Assembly: GCA_039720395.1 (NCBI GenBank)
Contig: CM077831.1
Span: 5,436,003 to 5,500,002 of the forward strand
Direction: 5' to 3'
DNA from: Liquidambar formosana
Taxonomy: Eukaryota > Streptophyta > Magnoliopsida > Saxifragales > Altingiaceae
DNA length: 64,000 nucleotides
The notes under the pieces are model-generated. The model was given only the letters and a program-made list of their open reading frames with translations. It did no database searches and was not told the origin of the DNA. Below are positions 12,181 through 23,734 of the stretch, piece by piece (the stretch's first letter is position 1; every line of letters starts with the position of its first letter). Both the position numbers and the translations under genes were made by a program.

Positions 12181-15100
12181 TCAACGCTTCCTTGGTGGTT
12201 TCCTTCTCTTGCCTGGCCTTGCTTCTTCTGTTGGTGGAGGAGGTGGTGGAGCCGTGGTTGGGTTGTACTGAGGGAAGGAATTAATCTGCAAGTTTCTAAG
12301 AAAGTAAATGATTTGAGTACTACGGTTTGAAAGAAAACCAAAGATTTTCAAAAGTTTGTGATTTGAGCTATTCTTACTGGGTGTGCATGTTCGCCCGATC
12401 TATACGCCTCTTGCCTTGATAGGCTTAGGCTTATCTTTATTATGTCCCTTCTCAAACTGGCATTGAGATTGATCCATTCTTGTGTATACCCAGCAGGTGT
12501 CTGTAAAAAGAAATTGGGTAAGAAATGTCTAATGAATAGTTGGGGATTAAGAGAATCAAGTCAACCTTGAAATTTACAGTCTTATATCTAGGATCTATTT
12601 GAGGGACCTTATCCATCACAGGAGGTGCTATGGTTGTGGGCACGATATCGCCTCTTTGGCACAGATCAATGGACCACTTAGGCCGTGGTAAAAGGGGCAG
12701 TGTGTCCCTATCCACGCTCTCATCATCACTATCCATATGTACCCCTGACACACCCGAGGTTGAACCCACCGTGGAATGGTGACCATGAGCTCGTCGTCCC
12801 TAAAAAGAGTTGCACATAGTTAGCTAGGAAACACTTGTAAAGCATGTATAGGGTTGAGTATGTACTTACCCCTACAGGTGGAACTCCTACGACCCTAGGA
12901 GGCATCAGATACCTCCTACAGAAACTCTCGTAGTTCCCATTCGGAACTATGAAGTCACTTGCCTCCTTGCCTCTTATAGCTTTGATCAGTTCGTGCCCCT
13001 GCAAGGAATTGGCATGTCTCATGCTCTCAGGTGGTGCCATAGGAACTACAGCTGCACTAAGGTTGCCTTTTACTTGGCGCCAAACTCTCTCCCCAAGGTA
13101 CCAATAGCGACCCATAGGACCTTCTAGGAGGATCCGTTTCTCTGTCATATCAACACACCTGTGACATTGCTCTTCAAGGACATATTTCCACTGTGCCCAT
13201 GGGTCCCAGTCCACCTAATCCATGAAGTGGTGTTAAGTGAAATAATTGAAAAAAGATGGAATTTAAAAGATAAAAGCTTTAGGGATTACCTTGTCAGCAG
13301 TAATGCAAGCCAGAAATGCCCTAGCATGGGCATAGTCATGCTTATTGTCCACCGAATCACACCTATTGTCGATGTGATAATTGGACATAATGGGCCATGA
13401 GGGATCATTGTCAGTGAGGGCGGGACGTTCAAACCCCAAGTACTCATAGTACCAAATCTGTTTTCAAAAAAGAAAATGAATTTCAAAAGAAAATGATGAT
13501 GTGTACTCATTGCAAAGATTTTTGAAAGGAAACTTATAAGTTGATTTACCTCCCAGATGAAGGACATCCTACAGTGGTTTGTGCTCACTCCACACGATCT
13601 GTCACTCATGGACCTATACAATACGGCAAGGGCAGCGCTACCCCAGTTGTAGTCGCCCATCTCCCAAACATCTTCCATGCAAGCAAGATGCCCTAAAGGA
13701 GTGACATCACCAGAATTAGCAAAGAATATGCTGGACAACATGTATAACATGAAAGCTCGGGCAAGACAAGATGGGTCTGCATCATCCTCTTCCTTTTGAT
13801 CACTAAAATGATTCTTTAGCCAAGTTCTGCGCACTCCACCCCTTTGAACGGGTACTATGGTCCCAAGTTGTTCTAAGAGATAATGGAGATTCCCGTGGGC
13901 ATTCTCATAATAAGATAACCTTCGCTTACCCAGGCGAAGTCCTGCATGTGATGACAGTGAAATCCGTTGGGGTAAGAGTCATTTCCCTAAAACTGAAATG
14001 AAAGGTGCTAGTGGTGTCCCACCACAACTCAGGAAGGGCCAGCAGAGCTTGTCTGTCCCTCTGCTCCACCCACAAAGCATTCAGAAAGTCCCCAAAACCC
14101 GCATTAACTATAATCTTCTGGGTTTCGGGTTGCCATGTGGCCATTTTGTGCCACCACTCAATAACTCCTCCAAGGGCATGTCCTGTTCTGTCCTCAAAGT
14201 TTGGCTACAAAGAATAAAGGAAATCATGGAAATTGTTATTTTGAGTATTTGCTATGCTTAATGAATAACTCAAGAATGCATAAATTCATGGTTTTTCAAG
14301 TTTTTCAAAAGTTTACGCATGTGAAAAGAAAGTTCTTTGCAAAAGGAAAGTGTTTCAAAAATCAAAGGTTAACATTCAAGAGAATACCCAAGAGTTTTCC
14401 TTTGATTGGTTAAAGCACTTGAAAGAAAAAGGAGAATTTTACCAAATATTTGGTGGGCATTGTCATGACTAAAAAGTTTTTACAAAGGAAAGTACTTCAA
14501 AAATCATAGGTTAACATTCCAAGGAATGCCCTTAAGTTTTCCTTTGATTTTCCAAAGTATTTGAAAGCAAAAAATGGTTTTATTTGATGGGCATAGCTAT
14601 GCCCACATGATTTTTGTAAAGAAAAAATGTTTTAAAACTCATGGGTAAACCTCCTAGAGAATACCTTTGATGTTTTGTTTAAGAACTCTGAGCATTTGAA
14701 AAGAAAAGGAATGATTTTATTCTCTTGAAAATTTTATCAAATACTTGATGGGCATAGTTATCCCTACATGATTTTTGTAAAGGAAAGTGTTTTAAAACTC
14801 ATGAGTAAACCTCTTGGAAGATATCTTTGATAGTTTGTTCAAGAACTTTTGGCATTTGAAAACAAAAAGAATGATTTTATTCTCTTGGGAATTTTATCAA
14901 ACACTTGGTGGGCATAGTTATGCCTACAAGGATTTTTGTAAAGAAAAGAACTTCAAAATTCATGGGTTAGCATTCTAGAGAATGCTCTTGAGTTCACTTT
15001 TGATTATCTTGACTATTTGAAAGCAAAAGGAAATATTTTATTCTCTTGGGAATTTTATCAAACACTTGGTGGGCATAGTTATGCCTATGTTGGAAAATGA

Positions 15101-15394
15101 GGTCTTTGTATATGGAAAACTCCCAAAAGATGTCAAAATAGCAAGAACTCAATGCATTCAATTCATAAGAATAGCAAATATTTGAAAAGAAACAATGAAA
15201 TGAAAGAATAAGGATGAACTTAAAGGAGTTGGGAATTATCTTACCTCATTCATGGAATGCATGTAGGAGAGATGATTGTTGGGTTCCAAGAGCAAGCTAT
15301 CCGGTTGATCTTCATAATGAGGTGCTTTGTATGTTTTCTTGAGGAAGTGATGTGGATACTTGGCATTGAAGTATTTATTTGATGAAGAACTCAT
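12181..15394 (-). pseudogene. Long antisense PMD-type gene of element A, seven exons, one frameshift
   Basis: Antisense to pol. Exons read on the minus strand: 15394-15245, 14204-13550, 13457-13290, 13214-12870, 12799-12566, 12500-12378, 12285-12181. All introns have GT-AG ends, and by my count every intron is phase 0. The protein is about 590 residues. Exon 2 has the PMD (MAIN-like/aminotransferase-like) pattern EWWHKMATWQPETQ and PELWWDTTSTFHF. Exon 4 includes GRYWYLGERVWRQVKG, and the last exon ends in a Pro run and a Lys/Arg-rich tail, a possible nuclear signal. The only break I found is a 1-nt shift near 13940 in exon 2. D's gene at 44859..47279 is homologous with matching first exons. 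PMD proteins such as MAIN are nuclear; the role here is unknown. Confidence 0.75.
14440..15100. repeat. Tandem repeats inside intron 1 of the long antisense gene
   Basis: About five diverged units of roughly 135-165 bp, each holding a palindromic GGGCATAGCTATGCCC-like core (near 14587, 14745, 14908 and 15070) and a second short hairpin of the CATTCC/GGAATG type. They lie wholly in intron 1 of the antisense gene. No protein coding. Confidence 0.65.
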
Positions 15395-15640
15395 GTTGGG
15401 TGTTCTTGAGAAAATGGGTTTGATTTGAAAAAAGTAAGTTGGGAAGGATGATTTGATAAATCAAAGGTTGTTTTGATTCCTTGAAAGTGATGTTGTTGGT
15501 GTTAAATCACCACAATGATTCAAGTTTAATGCCAAAGTTTTGGTATTTTGGAGTTGGGAATGTTGGGTTTTGGGTTTCTAGAGAGAGAAGCTCTCAAAAA
15601 CCAAGTTAGAAGGATGAATAAATGAGGGAAGGTGCAAGGC

Positions 15641-15646
15641 TTTATA
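15641..15646 (-). promoter_or_regulatory. Candidate TATA box of the long antisense gene, element A
   Basis: Minus-strand TATAAA in the context GGATATAAAGCC, about 250 nt upstream of the ATG at 15394, and about 40 bp from the split palindrome module at 15684. Placement is plausible but unproven. Confidence 0.45.
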
Positions 15647-15683
15647 TCCAAAACACCAAAAAAAATGCAGCAGAAAAATCCCT

Positions 15684-15706
15684 CTCGGGTGACTAGTTGG
15701 CCGGTG
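15684..15706. promoter_or_regulatory. Left half of a palindrome module split by element C
   Basis: CTCGGGTGACTAGTTGGCC followed by GGTG, the same start as A's LTR module (CTCGGGTGACCGGTT). The other half resumes at 25387 after the copia insertion with CACCAACCGGTCCCCCAACC. Before insertion this stood upstream of the long antisense gene. Confidence 0.6.
15702..15706. other. TSD of element C, left copy (CGGTG)
   Basis: CGGTG immediately precedes the left LTR and is repeated at 25382..25386 after the right LTR. It proves C is one complete insertion. Confidence 0.95.
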
Positions 15707-17361
15707 TGTTAGGATTATGCCCTAGAGCCAATCATAGAGATGATTGTTTAGGGATTAGGAACAATCATTTGATTTCATTTATGTATGTCACATTTATTAT
15801 TGATTTAATAAAAGGGCTTATTCTATTATGTTTATATGCATCATTTATATTTACATAATATGTCCATGGAGTTAGAGTTGAGAATATGGAATTACAAAGA
15901 GTTGTAATTTTGAGACTATAGATATATCTCTGTACTAAACTCCTAAAGCATTCCTAGTTGAAGGTTCACTATGATGGACAGTAATGAACCATAGGACTAG
16001 CACTTGTTAGGTTGACTCTATAGGAGGATAGCTAGTCTCAAGCTATTTGTGTGGAGACACTACAACCAACAAGTGGGTGCCTATTACGAGAATAGGTACA
16101 CTGAATGTGACCAAAGATATGAGATAAACTGAATGGAGTTTTCCTGCATGTCAATCAGTTTCTCATTGTTATAGTGGTATAAGTAATCCTTAGACCTGAG
16201 ACACCATAGTTGTCTTATGCATGTAGCTTTAGAAGTTTGATAACACTAAGTGCAAATCCTATTCAGGGGTTTGCAAAGGTGTTCATTGGCCCTACTGCTA
16301 TGTGTATGAAGGCATGTGAGTGATCAACAAGGGATCCATCACTCTCAGGAAAAAGAGAGAGAATGTCTCATATAGCATTCATAATATAACTCATTAAATC
16401 CATGGCCATGGTAGGATGAATATAAAAAGAGTTTCATGAGTTCATCAATGAGTTGATATCTATGAATGAGTATAAAGTAATTGAACTAGGGACTTGACAG
16501 ACTTCCATGTCCTATTAGTTCAATTGGAGACATTGTGTTGAAGGAAGGATGCAATTGTAACCTATAAACTATAACAGAAGGGTTCTTTGTAAATGACTAT
16601 TCACCTCATTAAGGACCACACCATGAGCCATATGCTAGGTGTTACTCATGGTTAGTAGAAGCCCTAATTGATATAAGTGAGTTATAATCAATTAGGGAAT
16701 TGGAAGGAGTTCCAATTAGACCCTAAATGGAAAGAGTTCCATTGTGCACACCTTGTGCTATTCCTACTACTTAATGATGTGAACCCAATGGGTCACACAC
16801 TGATCATGCAAGAAGGGCTTTAAAGTCTATGAGAGAAAGGGTTTTAGTGAATAAAGGATAGTTCTTTATGGGCCTATTTGTATTTGATACAAATAATAGG
16901 GGTTAATGTGCAATTAAGAGTAATTACACATAACCCTATTAGGGTTTCTTCCCCATGGCCAGCCCCCTTTAGTGGGCTGCCTATATAAGTCACACTTATG
17001 TGTGACATGGCATAAGAGGCTTGCACAATAAACCCTAGCCGTCCAGCCCCTTGGAGGCTCTCTTCTCTCTCTCTCTCTTCTCCACCTCTAGCAACAACAA
17101 GGAAAAGGAGGAAAGGACTTGAAGCTCTAGCTAGGTGTGGATACCGTTGGAGGCAGCACACTTGGGCTGCTCATTCACTGCTGTCCGGAATAGAAGCTTG
17201 GAGCAAAACGGAGAAGACATTAAAACTGTAAGTGTTCTAACCCTCTTCGTAGTTAGGGTTTGATTTTGTGTTATGCATAGTTAGATTCATGGGATTGGGA
17301 ATCGTAGGAAAAATTTTTATATTCCGCCTTTGTATTTTTCCCTCTTGTTCGATTCCCAACA
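15707..17361 (+). repeat. 5' LTR of element C
   Basis: 1655 bp, TGTTAGGATT...ATTCCCAACA. A TATATAA promoter box lies at 16982..16988. The minus-strand frame at 16874..17161 recurs identically at 24894..25181 in the other LTR and is not a gene. Confidence 0.95.
16982..16988 (+). promoter_or_regulatory. TATA box in the 5' LTR of element C
   Basis: TATATAA in the context CTGCCTATATAAGTCACAC, in the final quarter of the LTR; the right LTR has the same box at 25002..25008. Confidence 0.7.
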
Positions 17362-17362
17362 G

Positions 17363-17374
17363 TGGTATCAGAGC
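17363..17374 (+). other. Primer binding site of element C
   Basis: TGGTATCAGAGC, the standard complement of plant initiator-Met tRNA used by Ty1/copia elements, one base after the LTR. Confidence 0.95.
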
Positions 17375-19094
17375 CATGATTATGCATAATACAAAATACA
17401 TATGGGCTGGTAATTATGGTGTAGTTGAATGATTCAAAAATCTGGAAAATTTTTCTGCATAATTGGTTTTCCTCCATGGCTGAACCTAGGGTTTGGAACC
17501 CTAGGTCAATTCTCTTCTACTCCTCTTCTAATTGATGGTCAAGTGTAGCCATGGATGCAATAGGTTGCATAGGGTTTGAGTTTGGAGAAGAAGAATAAGG
17601 AAACTAAGGTTTTATAAAACTGTTATGAACAGTTTTCATGGTAGCCATGAAAAACCGTCATCTTGTTTTGCATGCCGAATCCAGAGTTTTTCTCCAAAAT
17701 TTTCGAGCCATATATGGTTAGAAAGCTCTTTGAATAAGCTTTCCAACCCAACAAACGGTGCGTCAATCCGAGTTCTGTAGTGAAAGTTATGAATTTTTTA
17801 CTACAGGCTGTCTGGAAAGACAGTTTTGCTCGGGAATGATGCAATAGCCACAACTTTGAGTTATTGATGGAGATCAAAGGCATGGCAATGGTTGCCACCA
17901 CTTGGGTTATGTTCTAGACATGGTAGGGAAAGGTTCCCAAGCATTTAGATGCATCATAATTGGATTAAGATGCTAGAACAGAAGGAAGAAGCAGAAGAAC
18001 ACCATGGAGGCTGAATCTGGGTTTTAGAACCCTAAGGTTCTTGCAATTAATTCTAATTAAAGCTGCTGTATTTATGATGGAAGATCATTGTAGGATCATT
18101 ATATATCATGTGTATATGATTTTCTTTAAGTTTCAAAAAGGTTTTGATGGAAAAAGATTCAAAAAGTTTGAAAATTTTTCATGAACAGCATAGCAGATTT
18201 TCTCTGCAGAAAAGTCATCAATGGAGTTTTGATTAGAACTTGAGTTAGGGAACTCCAAATTGCATGAAACCAATTGCATTAGTTTCCTAAGACATGTAGG
18301 ATACTGGGAAAATTCGTTTGGTAGCCTGACTTAATCATCTTGCTGGGTTTTAAATCAATTTCTGACCATGGACAGTATGCTGTCAAATTTTGGGCAGCCT
18401 ACTGTTGTTTTAATTGTTTAGAACAATTGGTGATAATATGATCATCCAAACCTTTTCTATTGGCTTAGTATTTCATGTAGGGACATGATACAAAAGCTGG
18501 TTTCAATGGAAGAGTCGAATTGATAAGGATTTAGAAGCTATTGTGACCTTCAAGGTCTGCAACAATGGCTCCAGCAATGGGTTTTGGAAACCCTGATTGT
18601 TCTTGATGATGGCAGCCACTTCCACCACTTCTCACATGTCCAGAGGCTTGTCCCACACCCCTAGGATGTTCTCCCATGACTGGCCATGGCCTCCCACAGT
18701 CGTTGGTGACCATGGCAGCCTAGCCAAGCTCAGGCAGCCCCCTGGTAGTGACGGCTGCATAGAGTTAAGGATGAAACCCTAATTTTGAGTTAATGATGAA
18801 ACCCTAATTTCATTATGGCATTAATTAAAACCCTAATTGGAATATTAATTACCTTAATTAAGAGTTAATGATTGGTCATTAAATGACCAATCATGGTTAT
18901 TGATTGTTAGGGCATAATTAATACCATTAATGATGTCTAGGGTTAGGGTTTTGGAAACCCTAATTAGTGTAATTAATTAAGGGTAATTAATACCCTATTT
19001 GGCATTAATTAAACCTTAATCCCTTTTATTAAATACCATATGAACCTAGGGTTTTAATGATTGGACATTAAATGACCAATCATAAGGCATTTAA

Positions 19095-19160
19095 TGATTA
19101 GGGCTTGCATTTAGGGTTTAGGGTTATGCATTTAGGGTTTAGGGTTTTAGGAAACCCTAA
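19095..19160. repeat. Short telomere-like TTTAGGG tract
   Basis: Four or five TTTAGGG words in about 65 bp, interrupted by TTATGCA. TTTAGGG is the plant telomere unit and also a telo-box promoter motif. The surrounding 300 bp has many isolated CCCTAA words, so this may be local drift and not telomeric DNA. Confidence 0.5.
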
Positions 19161-20458
19161 TACACTAATTCATCATTTTAATGATTTTATTTAATTCCTA
19201 TATTAATTATTTAATTAATATTGATTAATTTTATAATGTTTTAAATGGTTTAAAACACAATTAGGGATTAAATTAAAATCTGGAAATTCTTAATTAAATG
19301 AAATTGTTTTGTTTAATTAAGGAAACCCTAATATTGGATATTAGAGTTATTTTAGGAAACTTTACATGTTTTAAATTAATTTGATTAATTGAAACTGTAA
19401 TGTCTTAAATGTTAAGACTTTATTTAATTCTGGATATTTTTGTTAAAACCTAATAAGATTAGGATGCATTAATGAGATTAATGTAAATCATTCAAGAGAA
19501 TTACCATAATGCCCATATGTTTTAATGCTTACAGTTTTTCTTTACATTATGCAATGAGATTGTATGTATGTGTTTAGATGATGATTATGGACTATACCCG
19601 TTAAACCAATTGTGATTGGCCGTCTTATGAATGGGTTGTAATAATTTTTCAAGAGTTGTAATTTTATTATGGTGATGTAATTTATTATTTGGGGCTTGCA
19701 TGCCACCTTCCCTCTCTCTCTATCATTCTCTTATGTACCCCACATTCCCTTTATGTATCCCTTTCTATATATTATGTAAATGTTATGTAATCGAGAGCGC
19801 ACTAAGGAGCATGGTGGACCCAAAGGAGTATGATGGAGCCCAACAAGCCAATGGTGGAGACCATCAAGCCAAGGGAGCAGATTGAAGGACTTGAAAGCTT
19901 AGAGAAGTTTTTCAAGAAAGCATGCATGTTACGAATGGTTTATTTTACGATCACCTACACCCACCTTAGACCTTGGATTCAATCTATTGGCTTGGATTAA
20001 ATCCTCTCAAAGTCCATAATCATCATAGTGGGAGCTTTAATTTATGAGATAATTGTATTAGCTCCAATACCATAGTTTGGTATATGTTACCTATTCACTT
20101 AGGGACTAATATCAAAATATGGTACTTTATATATGTTGATATATAATAGCATGCGATGTATGATTTATAATAGCATGAGATGTATGATTATAAATAGCAT
20201 AATTTATATGCTTAAATTTTGATACATAGGATGCATGTTAATTTGATGAGACCCTTCAAAACCCCTCTTATTTAATATTAAGTTGAAAATGGAGAAGTCA
20301 TTAGGGAATGAATTCTTCATTGCCTTCCATCATTATAGGATCATCTAATGTCCCTTAATGTGGGTACCTGGCTGCAGACATGTAGGAGCTACCCATGTTA
20401 AAGACATTACTTGAAACTATCACATATGAGATATCATGGGGTGCCTAAACTGGTATAT

Positions 20459-20670
20459 ACCAAGAAACTAACATGTGAGGTATATATTTGGCGAAACATA
20501 CCTGTGTGAATGATGGGTTTAACTTAACTAGGGAAGTATTCCAAGAAACTAACATGTGAGGTGTATGTTCCCTAGAGGCAAAATGATTGGAACTTGCTTA
20601 TGAAGCAATAGACAAAGAGTTGTCTTCTTATTGTGGGTTAGAAGCCAAGAAACTAACATGTGAGGCTTCT
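20459..20670 (+). repeat. Three spaced direct repeats in the leader of element C
   Basis: CCAAGAAACTAACATGTGAG occurs near 20459, 20541 and 20646, each followed by a divergent segment. The 20-bp word is intact in all three while the spacers differ in length and sequence. Confidence 0.7.
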
Positions 20671-20949
20671 AGGTCACAGTGGGACCCCAATCCCCATTAG
20701 GAATGAGATTCCTGAATTCCATTAGAGGGTGTATGGAATTTGATAAAATAGTGGGAGGTACCATATGATTAAAGACCCAATCATTATGGATAAAAATGAA
20801 ATCTAATTCTTTGTTTATGTAGATTACCTAATTACTCACCTCAAAACCCCTATTTCCTAATATAGGATATTGATAGTTTGACTAAACCTGATTTCTTTGA
20901 TTGACTTAGGAAATTGAGAATTGTTCTCAATTCCAAAAGATTGTTTATA

Positions 20950-23690
20950 TGCTATTAGGCCTTTTATTAAAGGCCCTCCATAAAACATCCTAAGAAGAAA
21001 AAGACACTATGCGCAATTGGCATCTTGTTGCTATACTATATGATAGTATTTATGACTAATGAGCTTCAGAAGCAAAATTAGTCAATGCAAATGCCTTTGA
21101 TATCCTACATCACATACAAAGGTTGTATGGTGAGTAAAATAATACTATAAAGTATAGTACTTATAAAGGACTTCTTCTGGACTAGGATGTAATAAAAGTT
21201 GTTTATTAATAATCATTCTTTTGAAAATGATTAATCACATAGAATAGCTTGAGAAGCTAGATGTGATTTAAAATGGAAGCATAGAGGAAAGCAAGTCTTG
21301 AAAAGTCAAAGACAAAGAAATATAATTATTTTGTAGTAAATATAAGGTATTGTAAAGGGAACTTGATAAAGTATCAGTCTTCCTAGAAGAACCAAATTTT
21401 TGAAGTTTTGGTTCATGCTCTAAACTAAATTGTTGGTTAGTTCTACTTCTTGGTTTTTGGATTCTGGTATAATCTAAATCGAAGCAGAAAGTTAAGTAGA
21501 TAATAAGTTACCTTTAAAAATTTTAATAGAGCAAGAGTTGCTAGATTAATTTTGGGAACTTATTTCTTAACTAGGTCATTTAAGACATTCTAGAAATTTG
21601 ATTTCTGAATTTAAATGACTAATTAGAGCGAATGCAACGTATTCCGAGAATACAAGAGATGTAGAGACTCTCATTTAAATGTAACGATTATGACTTGGTT
21701 ATGAGATTACCAAACCCATCTTTTACTTGGTGAAGTGAAAGAGTTACATTTATAACTTGACTAATACATTGTGATGTATATAGTCATGTAGAGCATGCAT
21801 TCAATTACAGTAGACTCATCTTAGAATACCATAGCTCAATGGTGAATCTAAGAGAACGAATTGAACCCTATTAAGATATGGTTTGATCCATGATGAGTTT
21901 TACTAATGTGTCCATCTAGGATATACCTTAAAATTGCTACATATTGATAATTTAGGGTTCACTCCAGTTTTATCCCAATTATATCAGATATGATATGGGA
22001 AGAAACCCAACTTAAAGAAGTTAAGGCTTGGGCTTGTGCTACGTATGTCTGGAAACATAATGTAGACAATCTGGAAATACGGTCAAGTAAGTGTTGAATT
22101 GTGGTATATCCCAAAAGTGGTTGGGATAGTATTTCTATTACCCTAGTGAACAAAAGTTGTCCATTAGGATGTTTGCTGGATTTTCTTGAGAAATAGTTCA
22201 TTCAAGAAAGATGCAAAAGTAGATAGAATTTATAGAATTGTCTGTAAAGCCACAAACGAACAAAGATCCAACCCTTGTCTCTGTTGAGACAAAACCCTTA
22301 ACTACACTACAATCTTTTCATAGATCAAATTGGATATTTCTTAACATAAGAGAGATATTGTATCTCTATTAGAATGTGAAAGAATTGTTCTTTGGTGATA
22401 AAGATCACCAAGATAATCCTATTGATTATGACTAGACGATGTTTCACATCAACTCGAGAAATGACTAAGAGTCATTAAATCCAATATGGATAGGTAGAGA
22501 CCTAAAAGGCTTGGCTATTTAAGAATGTTTTCAACATAGGCAAAAAGTTGTCTATAAAGAAACTTGTTTGATAATAGTTATGCTGAAATCCATTTGGATC
22601 TTGTTATCTATAAACACACATTTTGAATATAAGATATGTCAAAAAGGATATAAAGATGTTATATCAAATGGTGAAAAACCATAAAAGTGTGTAAGTTATA
22701 GAAGTCTATTAATAGACTACAAGGTTCTCATAATTAGAACATCTATAAAGTTGAAGTAATCAAATTGTTTGATTTCTCTCATTGTATAGATGGACCATGA
22801 GTGTATAAAAGGCTAGTGGGAGTGCGATCGTTTTTCTTTATCCTAAGTATAGATGACATCCTAATCATTATGAATGATATATGAATGTTATCTAATGTAA
22901 AGTTTTGGTTTTTGGAGAAAAAACTAATTCATGAAAGATTTGGCAGAAGCATTCAACAAGATCTATAGAGATAGATCATATAGATTGCTAAGTATCTCCA
23001 AATCACTAAACATAGTTGAAATGTTGAAGGAGTTCAACATGGAGAATTCTAAGGGAGGTCTGATTTACTTCAGATAAGAATTCATTATTCAAGGGCATGT
23101 GCCCTAGGATAATACAAGTAAGGTTCTTAAAGTGTTAAGAAGCCTTATTCTACACTATGTATTGAACCTGATATCTATTATGTTGTAATTGTTACAAATA
23201 GTTATCAGTCAATTCAAATTTGGAATATTGGATTGTATATAGAAATTGTAAACTCATAGTAGATGGGTATATGGATTTGGATATAATCCATATGGGGTAT
23301 ATTTTATATTCACTTTAGTTGGTGAAATATTTAATGGAAGAACTGTATGAAAGATACAGTGGATTCCATTATTAAGGGTGAATTAATTGTCGCATTGTCT
23401 AGGAGACTGTTTGGATCTATAAGTTCATTTAGAACTTGGAGTTGTTCCTTCCATTGAGTTGCCCACACCTTGTTTTGTGACAACAATGGGTCTATAGCTC
23501 AAGTATAGGAATCACAGTCTCATCAAAAGTCCAAACTCATAGAGTGACAATTCCAAGTGATTAGAGGAATCATTGGAAGAGGTAATAGATACATTACAGA
23601 AGATATTATCTACATAAGTTTTTGTAGACCTACTGACTAAAGCTTTAAAACATAATTGGTTATGTCTAAGACCAACATCTTGAGAAGATA
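20950..23690 (+). pseudogene. Copia gag-pol relic of element C
   Basis: Multiple frames give recognisable copia fragments in the right order, none long. A gag piece (NELQKQN, near 21060..21130), a protease-like SWFLDSG (near 21450), an integrase C-terminal piece near 21990..22190 (LKEVKAWACATYVWK), an RT piece with IDDILII near 22845..22880 and a C-terminal RNase H piece near 23620 (LTKALKHN). Many stops and shifts separate them. The decay is far greater than the LTR divergence, so the coding region was broken before the last transposition. Confidence 0.75.
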
Positions 23691-23719
23691 GGTATGCGAT
23701 ACATGGTCGATTGGCTTTA

Positions 23720-23734
23720 GTGCAAGTGGGAGAT
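23720..23734 (+). other. Polypurine tract of element C
   Basis: GTGCAAGTGGGAGAT lies directly before the right LTR. A G/A-rich GTGGGAGAT next to the LTR is typical for plant copia elements. Confidence 0.9.

Larger units (their letters stand above)
17375..20949 (+). other. Long non-coding leader of element C
   Basis: About 3.6 kb with no gene that I can support; frames at 17623..17901, 18531..18713 and 19700..19885 have no family resemblance. It includes an AT-rich stretch (18780..19480) dotted with CCCTAA/TTAGGG words, and three spaced copies of CCAAGAAACTAACATGTGAG near 20459, 20541 and 20646. Such a long leader is unusual for a copia element and may be acquired sequence. Confidence 0.6.

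Noticed and set aside
16874..17161. 95-residue minus frame, identical at 24894..25181
   Set aside because: It lies in both LTRs of C, is antisense, and has no family features. Identity only reflects LTR identity.
21959..22201. 80-residue minus frame in C
   Set aside because: The plus strand here carries the copia integrase C-terminal relic; the minus frame is a shadow.
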